The translations under genes were made by a program, and so were the position numbers. A stretch of 64,000 bases of DNA from Isoperla grammatica. Taxonomy: Eukaryota > Arthropoda > Insecta > Plecoptera > Perlodidae. The stretch is from positions 42,300,688 through 42,364,687 of the forward strand of contig OX246739.1 in NCBI GenBank assembly GCA_945910005.1, given 5' to 3'. The notes under the pieces are model-generated. The model saw nothing but the letters and a program-made list of their open reading frames with translations. It was not told where the DNA came from and ran no database searches. The first letter of the stretch is position 1, and each line of letters begins with the position of its first letter. This document shows, one piece after another, positions 33,808-47,092 of the stretch.

Positions 33808-36800
33808 TAAGTAAATTGAACAGTAAAACTAGGATATTATTACTGTAATATTAATTAACGATATTTATAACTTACGATTAAATATTTCGATAATAATTAA
33901 ATAACGATAAGGGAAATTCCTGTATTTCAATATAAATAATATGTGGGTGTACATTGTTAAGTTAACACCCCCTCTACAATAGCAAGTAAGTGCTTTTTAC
34001 AAAATACTAAATAGGCCTGGCGTATCGGCAACTATGGACCTCGCCGTCAAAATTTATCTCTATGGCTTGAGACATCAGCTGACGTAGTTGCCAAATCGAT
34101 ATACATATTATGCAACATAATAGATAATATACACTGGTTAAATCCAATACTGTCCTTCCTTCGACTAAGAAGCAACATTCAGCCGTATGTCCGCCTCTCG
34201 GACGAGCAGAATGTGAAGTGCCCACTACGCATTTTGTCTCCGAATTCGTGGAAATATAACATCTCTTTATACCATCTACCCTTCACTCCCCCACCCTCTA
34301 ACCCTCTATAAGGCATTACAAGTTGGAGCAAGGGGTGTCCATTAATAATACCATACCATTTTGAACCAACTAGATCACCTCTCTTCCCCCCCTCAATTGT
34401 CACAATTAGTCACAAAAAGTGTCACCAGACTCCCTTTAATGTCACAAAAATTCAGAACCTTCCAGCCGTCCCCCCTCCTTTTATAAGACGAAACGAACTG
34501 TTGATACAAATCCACCTTGTAGGTAATTTGCCACTTACACACAGTCAAATTCAAAGCACCTGCTTTGTATATCAAGGCACAGGTGGCCATGAAGCAGGTG
34601 GTGCCATTAGTGACAATATCAACAACTAGTTATGAAAAAGCTAACATCTATGATATAATATGTAGTAGGTGTAGATTCACATGAAACATAGGTTCCCCCA
34701 CCCCCTTTCACACATTGTTACAAGGTTACGACCCCCGCCCCCAAAGCATAGACGTCATGATGTCATGATTCAAAAGACGTCACGTGGCGGCCATTATGAG
34801 GTACACATTGCTTGTTTACATTTGTTCTGTCAATAGAAGACACATAGGTTATCCAGGAAATATCACAGTTTCAAGCCGTATAGATTGATGTGTGCAGGTA
34901 AAAGTTCAAGAAAATTATAACACAACCTAATCATTGTCTTCAAACAGAGTTTACGCGTTCTTATTTTGTTTTCAGTCATAATACGGAACCTTTGTTTGAA
35001 AACAGTTGATGTGTCAATTAAAGGACATCTGCAATATTGCAACAATGAAGTGTCGGAAGAACGTAAACAAATGCTTACAGAGTACCTCAGTATGGCTACC
35101 GTGCGATACCGGAAATGACGTTATTGCATACTCTCTCTACTTGTTGGCAAGAACTGCACGAGCGAGCAACCTAACAAAATTATAAACTATATGACGCTCT
35201 TCTGAGCACAATAGGTACCGTGTTTCTCTTTTAATTTCTACCACAGTTTGCCATTTTTAACTATGTGAACGCTTTTTCAAATCCAATTACACTTTGTCAT
35301 ATTATATTTATAACAACAATAAGATAAACTACTTAGGACGTGGAGCCATTTGAGACGCTGCTTGAATTGACTGGCCTGTCTAGTTCAAACAAGTCACCCC
35401 GATTTCTCATCTGGCATTGTGTCGACGTTAACAAAGTTTAATACATTTTCTTTGTCTCCTATTCGTAGAACTACTGATATTTTTCTCTCTGGGCAATAAG
35501 AGGTAGAACCGATGAGCCATGCCAAACAACTATAATCTGAGATGAAACAGCTGCCTAGGATACAAAATTCGAGATTCAAGCGAGAAACAGCAGGAAAGCC
35601 TTGAGGATGAGATGGAAAGGACAGTTTCTGGGGTTTGGTGGGACTTCTAAAGTTGGCCTAACGTAAATATTGTCATGCTTAGAACAGTCCAATGGTACCA
35701 ACATAATCCTCTACTTCTCTAGTTACTGCCATCTAATTGAAACGGGATAGTTTACGACCTTCCGCTGCCTATAGTAGCGGAAGTGAGTGCCAATTGTCTG
35801 AATAGAGAAACTGCTATCAGAAGATTTAGATCTGACACCAGCACACGACCATAGGAAAAACACTATAGTATTTTAAACATTCAAAGCCGTTATTCATTGC
35901 TTTAGTTGTCAGTGAATTGCCCAGCGCGGAGCTCTGAAGGTCTCCACTCGACGCTAGCGCTGAATGACTCACGGCAACCGCAGGCCGGCTGTTATTGCCC
36001 ACAGAATAAATATTATTGTATCATGATACAAATCTATTTTGAGACTGTTAAGTGGGTTATTATAACAAGTTAAATTAAACAAATGTGAAAATAATGAACA
36101 ACAAGATAAACGATGACGACGTGCTAATTGTCTTACGACAATCATTACGATCGTTATACAATAAATAAACAATTAATGCAGAACTACCACACTGCCGATA
36201 TGTAGACGGATTTGATAATACAGTAGATAAGGTATACTTGTTTTCCAAACAATTATGCGTGTTCATTTTTGTTGTGAATTGTGATATAACTTTGCATCAC
36301 GGTCACACTATTTTTAGTCACTCTTATTGTTACTAGTTAACTAATTGAGTAATTAATATAATTAACTACTACGCTAGTCAGACAATTTCGTTTCAAATGT
36401 CCGACTCGTTAAACACATAAATTATTGAAACGCAGTTGGTAATTGTTCATCTGTGCATCAAGTTATTAATTATAACTATCGGTTGCGACTGATATGTTGA
36501 GTGAGTAATGCTTAGCATGCAATCACTAAGTACATCGCTGTTGTAAAGCGACTCATGTCCAACACGTAAAGGTATTTTTATTTATGTTTTATTTATTACT
36601 TAAATTAAAACTAAAGTTTATTTCATGATGACGTGCAGGGAAACTTTAAGTTTAAATGTCTCACTTACGTTAACGAATTTAACGACGTTGAATATCCAAG
36701 AATATATGCATGTAACACTTTATCAGATGGCAATTATTTATTTAGATAATATATATCTTATTTCGTTGTACAAAAGATTTACAAATAACAATTATTTTTT

Positions 36801-39800
36801 ATCATTATTTTAACCGACCCCGTACAAATACACTCGCCATACTGGTAGATTAAAACAATAATAAACATGAAACCAATAAAAATAATGCACCTTAATTTAC
36901 TTTAGATTGCAGACCAAACTATGTTCTCGAACCGCAATACAAATTGTTGATCAAAACGATTTTTTTTTTACAAAACTTAGTTTGACGCGAGGTGGATTAA
37001 AATAGGCTTGCAATATTGCCGGTACCGACGGCTGAATATCTTATACTTTAAAATAATTGAATTTAAAATAATTTCATACTTTTAAAGTTCAATGTTTGAT
37101 TTCTGAATTAACCTTTTGTTTGTTACGCATAAAACTGAAAACGGTTCTATGATCAATCTTAATTATCACTGTTCTCTAATGTAAAACTGTAACACACATT
37201 AGGAAAAAATACCATGCCTTCAATTCTTGTAGGTCTATAGTTGAGCGGGTCAAGTTCCTCACTCCACAGCACACACGATCGTAGTCAACGCGTACACTTA
37301 CAGCGCCAGAACAGCGCGCAACGGTGGTGGAGGAGCCGGGCACAGTACAAGGATAACGCCAGCATTTATTTATGTATTATTATTTAATGTCTACGTTATC
37401 TAGCTGCCAATGAATGTTTGACTGTAATGATGCGCTCTATGATGATGATTTTAATATAGAGTTCTTCTTCCAATGAATGTCCACAACCATGAAGGTTCCT
37501 AATTCATTGTATATGTACTGAATGTAATTTGTAACACGAAATAAATAAAACTTGAACTTCAAAAATAGTTCAGTAGCCTTGTAAAGTAACGCCAACTAAT
37601 TGATAAAATCGGGTTTTAATTCCTACAAAGTGATTAATTATATTGCATCGTTATAAGAATGTTTCATTTATAAGGGGTGAAAACGTGCACAAAATAAGTA
37701 TAAATTTAGGCAATAAAAGACCATTAATAGTCAACACAAACACTATTTTTACTAGTGAAAGATGCCACATATCCGTGTCAAGTCATTAGGCTCCCATTGC
37801 AACAATCAATAAATACATGTAATGCTAATTTTAATAGAGTTTTGTTTCATTAAATAAATATTTTCTTACATTGATTAGTACGCTGGACCCCTACGGTCAT
37901 CCAGCAGCCATCAGTTTCTCTCGATACAGGTTGGTTATTGTATCTCTCTCTAGCTCGCCTACCCTTTGATTTACTTATATCGCATACCATACAACATATG
38001 TATTCAGCTTATTCAGTATTTATACTGTATCTCGACGAAGCGGAATGAAATACAAATAACGAGTACAAATATAAGGTACATTTTGAAATATGATCGTTTA
38101 AATGGAGCAGAGTACACAGAAATGTACGAACAAACAAGTACCGCGTATTTACATCCTTCCATGTTTTAAAGTTGAATACTGCGTTGTGTAATGTTCTGAG
38201 GGGGGGGGGGAAGGGGGGGGGGGGGCGGTCCGGGGATCAAAGTGTTTCTTCGTGTTGCATTATGTTGCCACCGCGTTTTCGGGTACATTGACGACGGGGC
38301 GCAGAGCGAGTTATACCACCTGGGGAGCAGCGCGCGGCCTAGGAATAAAACCACTCGCTGACTGCGAAGCTTGATTTTCGTCTTCGTTGCTACCTTACTG
38401 ATCGCTAATGTTACGATGCCTGAACTGAGTGCGTAGTCTCGAGCCAGATACAATAAAATGCTTTAAATTAAAAGGTAGAAGGTAGTTTGAGGATTAATTC
38501 ACGAAATCTATTTCATTTGACAGCGCTACACAAAATGAAAAAGAGAAAACAGCTGTGCCCATAAGTTGTTTTATAATAATTAATAAGAATATTATTTATG
38601 ATATTATAATCAATACGTTTATTAAGTTCTCATTGTTTGTAAATAATGTAAATTTAAGATAACAAACCTACAGATTTCAATAATATTGAACCATTTATTA
38701 TCTTTATTTATGAGCAGTGGCCTGAATTTTTTAACGTAGCCTGAATTTGGCTGTAGGAGGGGAGGCAATTGTACATTTGAAGGAGTCGGCGACTCGTATC
38801 TTATGAAGCAACTGTTTATAAAAACATTAAAGCTTTCGATTCATCACTCGATTCGTAGGACAGCAGCTGTTGCCGATTCTAGGTAACTCTCAATGTTGAA
38901 TTTGTTAACGCACCAACGCGCAGCCAGTGCAATCAGTGTAACTGGTAACAAGCGCATATGTAACTCATTTTGTGTACAACAATAATATGTTGTTATCAAT
39001 CATGTACTTCTATTATTATTAATACAGGTGTTTGGTCGGATTTACGGTGGAGGACGTGCCATGACGTATGGGGTGTAGGAATATGTCTCCCTGCCCCCTA
39101 CGAATACGACAGTGCCCAATGGGTCTTCAACATTCATTCGTTCATTCACCACATCTCAAACATTTCTGCCCCCCCCCTTTTCCCTCGTTTCTGATCAAGT
39201 ACAAGTTTCACAAACCGTGAACGAGTTATAACCCGTAATCTTATTTGTTTCATTCGTGAAGCCTGCGTACTATGCAGTGCGCATGTCTTCTTATTCTCTA
39301 CACCACGATTCGGACTTTAAGTTTATTCAATTGGTAAACTAAAAGACGTAGTTGATTTGTTACCTGTGCTGAAAGTAACGTATAACAATAATATCTGCAC
39401 AATTAGTAGTAATGTTGCTTGTTGAAAAATATTATGTACTCATCATGCAATTAAAAGGAAAAGTGCTACAATTACATGCAAATTAGTGTAAATTTCAAAA
39501 CAATCACTAATTGCTTGAAAATGAGGATATAAACAAAAGTAACCTTGATTTTATCGTAATGTTTACGTGTATGCGTTCTACGATAATGAAGGTTATATAC
39601 AACAAACAAACATCTACACATTAAACAACATGACTCAAATTAAATCTAGTTTGATATATACATAGTTTCACGTGATGCAATTATGAATAACAAGGATAGT
39701 ATAAACTAATTAGTAATAACATACATCAGTGAAAGCAAAAAATGGTTTCGTTCAAGAAAACGAATGTTCCTCGCTGTAATATTCTGCCCTACTAAGAAAG

Positions 39801-40200
39801 AAGACCGTAACTACATTTTTGGGTTTTTTGAGTTAGCACTGCTATACATATTGTTGGGATGATATTTACGTCTGGACTAAGTAAGAAAACCGTATCTGCA
39901 TCCGAAGTGGGTCAAATCGACTGTTAAAAATACAGTATCTACAATTTTGAAGATTTTACTAAGCAAAAAGACCGTAACTCACAAATAATAGCAAAGAAGG
40001 CAGTATCTGCAACTTCCCTATGTAGTTACGGCTTTCTTTCTTAGTAACTTGCAGATCCGGTTTTTTTCTTTAGTATGTTGCTCAGGTTCACTGCATTGTT
40101 TGTGGATTTAGAAGGCAGTGTCTTGACACATGTTTATTATAATCAAACATAACCTCTAAACCACAATAATATTTCTGTGCTGTGAAAGTGTGAATGGGTC

Positions 40201-40291
40201 ATGGATAACCCCAAGTCTTCAAGAGGTGCGCTTATGCTTCATTTAGCTAAGCAACAGATAGCAACAGAAGCTGCGCAACGAATGGAAAAAG
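40201..40291 (+). CDS. Transposase exon 1
   Basis: Opens with ATG after GAATGGGTC and encodes MDNPKSSRGALMLHLAKQQI and ten more residues, ending at AAAAAG|GTAAGA. The extra G (phase 1) joins AT of exon 2 to make Asp and keeps the frame. The intron is about 580 bp and carries several CCTAGGCCTAGG palindromes near 40355, 40550 and 40605. Confidence 0.65.
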
Positions 40292-40870
40292 GTAAGAATG
40301 TTTATGGTTATAGATGGCACGTTGGTGAAACATAGTTTGTTTAAAATAGCCTACGAGCCTAGGGCCTAGGCCTAGGCTAACCCTGCGTTGCATTGTTTGT
40401 AGCACTCTTAAGAATACCCTAGGATGTGTTTGTAGAATATAAGCCTACAAATGGGATATACCTAGGTCTGTTACGTGTTATGAAAATACATAACATTTTA
40501 TGCGCCGGTAAATCGTTGTGTACGAAGGGGAAAATCTCTAGGGAGTAGGGTCCTAGGCCTAGGTTTAGGCCTAGTCCCATAACAAGAACAATGCGTATTA
40601 AGCGCCTAGGCCTAGCAGTTGTGTAAGTGGAGGACGGTACCAAGTTGTAGTCATACATAGTTCTATTTTCTCATTTGAAACCGTTTGTATTGTTATTATT
40701 TATTCTGAAATAGAGTATTTAGCCCATTCTGTTAATCTTCAAGAACTCATTGTTGTTCTGGACAGAAAAATGATTGCATGTTTATTGTTATTCTCAATCT
40801 GGCTTAGGACCTATCGACTTAGTATTGAAATGTAGTTCGACAATATTTTATTTCGTTATTCTTATCCTAG

Positions 40871-42843
40871 ATTGTCAGCTCAATGGACCTCAACAGAATT
40901 TGGTGAAAATTATGGACATTCCTATTGACTATAATGTTACTTGCGAGGAACAGCAAACGTACACGACACTAATTCCACTAATTACTACCACCCATGAAAA
41001 TCATGTGGACCTAGAAATGCAAGAACACGAGGTAGATGAGGAACTTGAGGAAGAACCTGAAATCCGCCAAGAACAAGAAGTTCAACAGGATGACCCTCCA
41101 GCTCTCACAAAAAAGGGATTTCCACGAAAGAGAAAGGCCAATTTAGTATCACCTAGAAAGAGGAAACTTCAAAAGACTCAGAATGTTAAAGAGAGTCATC
41201 ATGTACGTCCACCATGTGATATTAATTGCAGTAAACAGTGCCAGATTAATATCTCAGTGACCCGTCGTTCCAGTATTAACGCCCAGTTTTGGAAATTGGA
41301 TTGGGAGAAACAACGAGGGTTTGTTTTCAATCACGTGACGCGTAAACCTGTGGCAAGGCAGACCACGGGAGAAACTTCATCTCGAAAGCACACGTACCAC
41401 TATCATCTTAAAGATACAAGTGGAGAAGAGCTGCATAGTGTGTGCAAAACATTTTTTCTTACCACTTTGGGATACTCAAAAAAAAATGACACTATAATTC
41501 ATAACACTCTTAATAGTGTTTCGCATTCCTCGATTGGCCCTGGACCTGACATGAGGGGAAAACATGATAAACATGTGAAAGCTGATCGGCAGACTCTACA
41601 GGCTCACATCATGTCCTACAATCCATCCATATCGCACTATCGCCGAGAACATGCTCCTAATAGGCGATATCTTTCTAATGAGCTAACTATCACTGAAATG
41701 CACAATGATTTCGTGAAGAAGAACATAAACTTTTAGTGTTCCTATGACCTCTACAGGTCCATCGTAAGTGAAATGAATATTTCATTTACAAAGTTGGGAC
41801 ACGAGGAGTGCGAGCAATGCGCATTTTTCAGCCAACATGACAACTCTCATACAAAAGATAACCTGTCTCCTGAATGTGAATCTTGCAGGGATTGGTCGAC
41901 ACATATTGAGAGAGCAAGGGCGAGCAGAAACATGTATCGCGAGCATGTAAATGCCAGCGGGCAAAATGAGAAGGTATTTTACTCTGCAGACCTCCAAAAG
42001 GTAATAATGCTTCCTCGAATGGATACTTTTAAGTCCGTAGTTTTCACAAAACGCATTATTGTGTTTAATGAAAGTTTTGTTCCTTTGGGGAAAATAACAA
42101 ATGCGCAGACACCACTTGCAGTGCTGTGGCATGAAGGGATTGCAGGTCGTAAAAAAGAAGATATTGTCAGCACTTTTAACGCATTTTTTAAAACGAATCG
42201 TGATGTACAACATATTGTTCTATGGCTAGACAATTGTTCTGCTCAGAACAAGAACTGGACACTTTTCTCATTCTTCGTTCAAATTGTGAACAGCGACGAA
42301 ATTGCTCTGGAGACACTCGAAGTGTTCTACTTTGAACCAGGACACACTTTTATGTCGGCCGACAGCTTCCACCATCAAGTGGAGCTGTCCATGAAGAAGA
42401 AAAAAAAAGTGTACGACTTCAATGATTTCAAGGATGCAGTAGGAGATTCTAACTTAAAAAAGGTAGAAATAAAAGAAATGTGTCCTGCAGACTTTTTTGA
42501 GTGGAAAGATTTGTCCTCAATTTACAAAATCAAGAAAGTGAAACCTCGTGCTTACCTAAACGCCATGGTGCAAGTTAATGCCAACAGAGGCTCTCGTGTG
42601 CTCCATTATCGAAACGACTTTGATTCAGAATTTATGGAACTGGACTTTTTAAACACCAAAGCTATGAAGTTGCCTTTTGTGTTGCCAGTCTCACGCACTG
42701 TTGGCAGGGGTATTCCCCAGGAGAAAAAAGACGACATCTTGTCGAAGTTGTGTCCACTGATGCCCCAAAATCGGCGACTATTTTGGGAAAATCTAATTGT
42801 AGATGACGTTTTAGACCTCATTGAACACGTCGAAGACGTGTAA
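40871..42843 (+). pseudogene. Transposase exon 2, one in-frame stop
   Basis: The acceptor CTTATCCTAG ends at 40870. The frame stays open to TAA at 42841-42843 except for one TAG at 41734-41736, after which reading continues in the same frame with no other lesion. Order: acidic N-terminal region, basic RKRK segments, CDINCSKQC (Cys-rich), a VCKTFFLTTLGYS block, then after the stop two CxxC pairs (CEQC, CESC; probable zinc site), FYSADLQKVIMLP (candidate first Asp), LWLDNCSAQNKNW (candidate second Asp) and GHTFMSADSFHHQVE (candidate third acidic residue). The DNCxxQN(K/R)N signature matches DDE proteins annotated in many invertebrate genomes (DUF7869-like, from memory). Either the TAG is a fresh nonsense change or it is bypassed. 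Confidence 0.8.
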
Positions 42844-43777
42844 CTAGTAAACTAACGTGCAAGGTATGTTTGATGACCATATTGACTGATCTCTTTTTGT
42901 ATTTGTTTTTAAGTTAAAAAGATAATCTAAGTATGATATTTGGTGTTTTACTAACTCTGTTGATAACTTAATTCAAAATAAAAATGTACTGGTACAGCTT
43001 AAAATGCATTTGTGTTATATTATTATAAAATTTTATTCCTGACTAAGGCAATCCCATAAGCAATTTTAAGGGAATTTACTATTTAGACATTTCAGTAGTA
43101 AGCTAGTTTTGTAACCAATTGAACATTGGTGCTAAGTAGTGAAAATGCATCCTAAATAAGGTAAATTTTCAATTTCAATTTAATTTAAACACAATTTTTT
43201 TTTTTTTTATTTTTTCAAAAATTAAAATTTTTTTTTTATTTTTTCAAAATTTAAAATGCAACTCACTGCAAGACTATTATCTCGGCTCACAGCCCACAGT
43301 CAAAAGAAAAGCACTAAAGAGTGTATAATTTGGTTTGACAGTAATTATTACAGCCATCTATGTAGATACGGTTTTTTTCTTTAATGTGACATGCATGAAA
43401 TACTAAACAAAAAGACTGTATCTACATTATATCATAAAATATCATAAAAACAAACAAAATAACATGCTAGCAGGATAAAGACGATAGAAAATAGTGTATT
43501 ACCAAAAAAAAAAAATGAAAAAATTAAAAACCCTTTGAGACTCAAGGACATTTATGTCCAATCACGTTTTCATGAATAACTCAAAACCTACTTTATGTAG
43601 TTACAGTCTTCTTTCTTAGTAGGGCAGTATTGTGGTGAAGGTGAACAATGTTTACCTACTCCACGTTCCCATACTATACCTGTTTCTTCATTCGCCAAAA
43701 TTACCTCTAACCCTCACAAATATCAATCGATATAGAATCAAGAATCAATTGTTGGAAAGTGAACGAAAAACCACAGC

Positions 43778-44489
43778 ATAATAGGGAAGGCTCATGAAAA
43801 ATAAATATTCCTCGAAGTACCTAAAAACGAAAGGCCATTATCTAAAAATACGGACTATATAATTTTTATATCTGAGAAGTGTATATTTCCAATTCTATTA
43901 GCGTTTTAAGTTTGAAATTTGGAACTACCCGCTCCGTAATTGAAAAACGGCTCGTGACGTCATAACTCTTGTCAACAACTGCCTCCTTGAAGAATTCTTA
44001 ATAATATCAACGATATGACATTTTACATTATCTAGGATGCAGTGACTTTACAACAATGTCTTTTAAGCCACTTTTTTCTTCAGAAAATACATTTTGATAC
44101 ACTATTTACCAAAATGTGTTTAAAATAATGCAATTATTTAACATATTGTTGTTAATTAATGTTGAGAAGTACTCATTTACTAACTAGAAATAAACGTTGA
44201 TTCAGTTAAAGTCTTATGAGAGCAATAATCTACTAAATTGTGGGATTTCAGTACTATTTGTATGATATAAAATGATTGTTTACACTTTACAGAGTTATGA
44301 CGTCAGAACCTTTAAATCACGAGCAAGATGGCGCAGGTCCGTTTCTGAGCGTGTTTTGACAGCAATATCTTTGACTTGCTGTTAAAGCGATGTTAATGCA
44401 CCCTTCGAGCCGAAACCAATTAGTTCCCGCTTATTTTAACTTGAGGTAACCAGTAAGCAAATAAAAAAATGTGTGAGCCTTCCCTATTA
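43778..44489. mobile_element. Non-autonomous DNA element, about 0.7 kb
   Basis: Inverted ends TAATAGGGAAGGCTCA at left and, as complement, TAATAGGGAAGGCTCA at right, followed by T/A-rich ATTTATTT-like DNA. An inner inverted pair TGACGTCATAACTCT occurs at about 43963 and, complemented, at about 44290. Possible TA duplication inside the palindromic end. No ORF. Confidence 0.75.
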
Positions 44490-44864
44490 CAAGAATTATG
44501 TTCTTTTTCATAGTAACCTAAAATCACATTCTGTGCTAAAATGGTATTACTTTTAAGAAATATTATATTACAATACGAAATAAAATATCCATAAGGGAAA
44601 CTTTTTCCTATATCGATATGTCGGTGTCGATAGGCAAGAATAATTTAAATATGCAAACAAATAACGAAGTAACAGAAAAGCTAATAATTGTGTGGGCGTA
44701 ATAAATTATAAATGTATATTTTTATAATCGTGATAATTTTTCATTCTACCATAACTATGCCCGACGTTAAATGTAAGATACTTGTATATATTGTACATGA
44801 TATATTAAACTAACTGTTCGTTAATTTTTTATTTGTTATTGTCCACAAGACACTGACATTGGAC

Positions 44865-44970
44865 TGGCGTGGCTCAAGGTGTGAGTGCCCGGATCGGTCG
44901 CGGTCGCGGATCCTGGCGCACAGAAGGAGGATTTTGGATGCTGATGAACTATGCGGACGAGGTGCGATGT
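44865..44970 (+). other. Isolated candidate exon, unassigned
   Basis: A GC-rich island in AT-rich DNA preceded by a T-rich tract and CCACAAG, and followed by GACGAG|GTGCGA. One frame reads TLTLDWRGSRCECPDRSRSR and 15 more residues without a stop. The minus strand is open too. No family recognised with confidence; it may be a captured gene fragment or chance. Confidence 0.22.
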
Positions 44971-45504
44971 ATTTAGAATAGCTGCTTCTGCATTGCAGTG
45001 TTTAAACTATCTTGTTTAATTGTTTATTAATATAGATATATTTCATAAGTTTCACGTTGTTCGTGGTGCAAAAGATATACAACATTACATGTTGCAAACC
45101 CCCACTCTGTTTTTATATGTCCTTCAATGAAAAAAACCTCCTCACAAAAAAAAACACTACTGTCACTGAGCCACCTCAGCTGGTGTGGAATGTCAGCCAG
45201 GGGGGAGGAAGGGAGGGGGGGCGGGGTTTGAGCTCACAACCCATGGGTTGAAATGAGTTAGACGCGGTACTGTGGTCCCTACGGTATTTTTATTTTCCAA
45301 TAAGCCATTTTTGATGGTATAGAATGGAATGTCCACCAATTCTATAAAACATTTCATGTGACCTTTCAAAAGTCCAAAATATCTTTAGCTAAAAATGAAC
45401 ATTTTACTTGTTGTATAAGAAAATAAGGAATTGCATGCAACTGTTTCCATTTTAGAAGGTGGACTGTTTCCGTATAATCACTAGTAAATGATACTTATTA
45501 TTTA

Positions 45505-45589
45505 GCACTTATCACTTATCACTTATCACTGGTCACTTATCACTTATCACTTATCACTTATCACTTGCCAAGTTGCCACTTATCACTTA
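45505..45589. repeat. (ATCACTT)n heptamer repeat
   Basis: About 11 ATCACTT units with a few substitutions. Confidence 0.93.
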
Positions 45590-46734
45590 CCAGGCCTTTT
45601 GAGGAATTAATTAAATATATGTCTTTTGAAAATAGGCGAGTTAATACACTTAATTGATTGTAGTAATTTCTTGATAAAGATCACATATGCTATATTCGAA
45701 TATTAAAATTATATAGTTGTTTCCTTCAAGAATTGTGTAGTTTTATTATATGCCCAATTATTTAATTTCAATATTAAATACCTTAGAATAAATCTGTTTG
45801 AGGGTATGAATGAAATAGAAACCCAGGGGTCTAATACCACCAGCCTCCAGACTTAATCGACAAAATAATTTACATTCATTCACTTTTCAATGTTAGTTAT
45901 CTAAGTTTGCTTTCCGACCACTTGAGACAAATCTCCAGTAATAAAGTGTTTCGCTTCCGGCGGATGGAGCTGGATCCGCCATCCGTCCGAGTGCACAATC
46001 GTATTAATGAATTTCGTATTGCTTCCCCAACTGCTGAACCCATCGAACGCCACTGAGCACAGTTCGCTACTGCCACACGGCACACCACTACTCCGTTAAG
46101 CATCCAAAGCATTTCCTTAATAACTATATGAAACTAACTTTAACAAGAGTATCCGACCATGGTATATTTGCCTTTTGACTGAACGGAACATATTAAAATC
46201 CCGCAAAATTCGATCAAAAGTCGTTTCTCAAACATCTCCACCATGACAACCACCCCTCCAGCCCTCGTTCAAATATTTGGCTTTTGCGTCACATCCTGTT
46301 CGATTGAAGTTAAACCGGACACAGACCGTCATGACATCCCTTTGACCCTGGAGTTTTATGGAAGTAATTTTCAAGTTAATGCATACAGGCACAGGCTACC
46401 ATTCAAGAAAGTACAGACAAGTACAAGATAAGTGAAACTCGACAATAAGAATTTGTCTGGAACAATAAATAATGATAACTGATTGTTTTGTTTACTGTAT
46501 AGTTTCTATAGTATTCTGAACAAATCCACCGACGAGAGTGTTTCTCCATAAACATCCATTTGAATGAGAAAATGTTAAAAAGACAGGTCTTATCTTTGCA
46601 AGATGATGTTGTATAATCATAAACACAAAAACATACTTTGCAAAAACCAAAGTAACAAATAGAGAATTTGATTATTTTAGTTCAGGAACCAGGACATTTA
46701 AAGAATCAAACCAGGGGATTACATCAGTTCGACG

Positions 46735-47092
46735 CAGTGACGTACGCAGGAATATATTTCGGGGGGGGGACGCCCCCCACAATAACGCCGTACGCAATAT
46801 TAAAAAAATACGCATTTCTGAAGTGGTTTTAATGTGTTTTGCAAGAAGTTGGGGTGCTTTCTGGACGGGATACATTACACATACATAATATATTACATCC
46901 AAAAATTAATACATTATTACAACTTATGCAATTTCACCTACCGGAGTGTTTCTTGACTAAGCAAATTGAGAAATTAATACGTCAATGTATTTCGTTTTTG
47001 CCTAAATTTAGATGATTTGCAGGGTATAATTATTAAAGTTGGGATTTATTTGGGGGGGGGGGGCTGCATCCCCACCTCTCGATACGCCACTG
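46735..47092. mobile_element. hAT-like non-autonomous element A
   Basis: Ends CAGTGACGTACGCAGG and, as complement, CAGTGGCGTATCGAG. Flanking 8-mers GTTCGACG (46727-46734) and GTGTGACG (47093-47100) match at 6 of 8. Poly-G tracts lie just inside both ends. An 8-bp duplication with CAGTGGCGTA ends is typical of hAT-type elements. Confidence 0.65.

Larger units (their letters stand above)
39784..43627 (+). mobile_element. 3.84-kb DDE-type DNA transposon, near-complete
   Basis: Ends are 33-bp terminal inverted repeats starting CTGCCCTACTAAGAAAGAAG with one mismatch between sides, flanked by a 4-bp direct repeat TATT (39780-39783 and 43628-43631). Subterminal copies of the end motif (TACTAAG..AAGAC.GTAACTACA, diverged) recur in both orientations at about 39890, 39960, 39995, 40020 and 40055 on the left and at about 43360 and 43405 on the right. 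These are candidate transposase-binding sites. The element carries a two-exon transposase gene with one internal stop. Superfamily not assigned. Confidence 0.88.

Noticed and set aside
41782..42233. Minus-strand frames over the transposase
   Set aside because: Antisense shadows of the plus-strand transposase exon.
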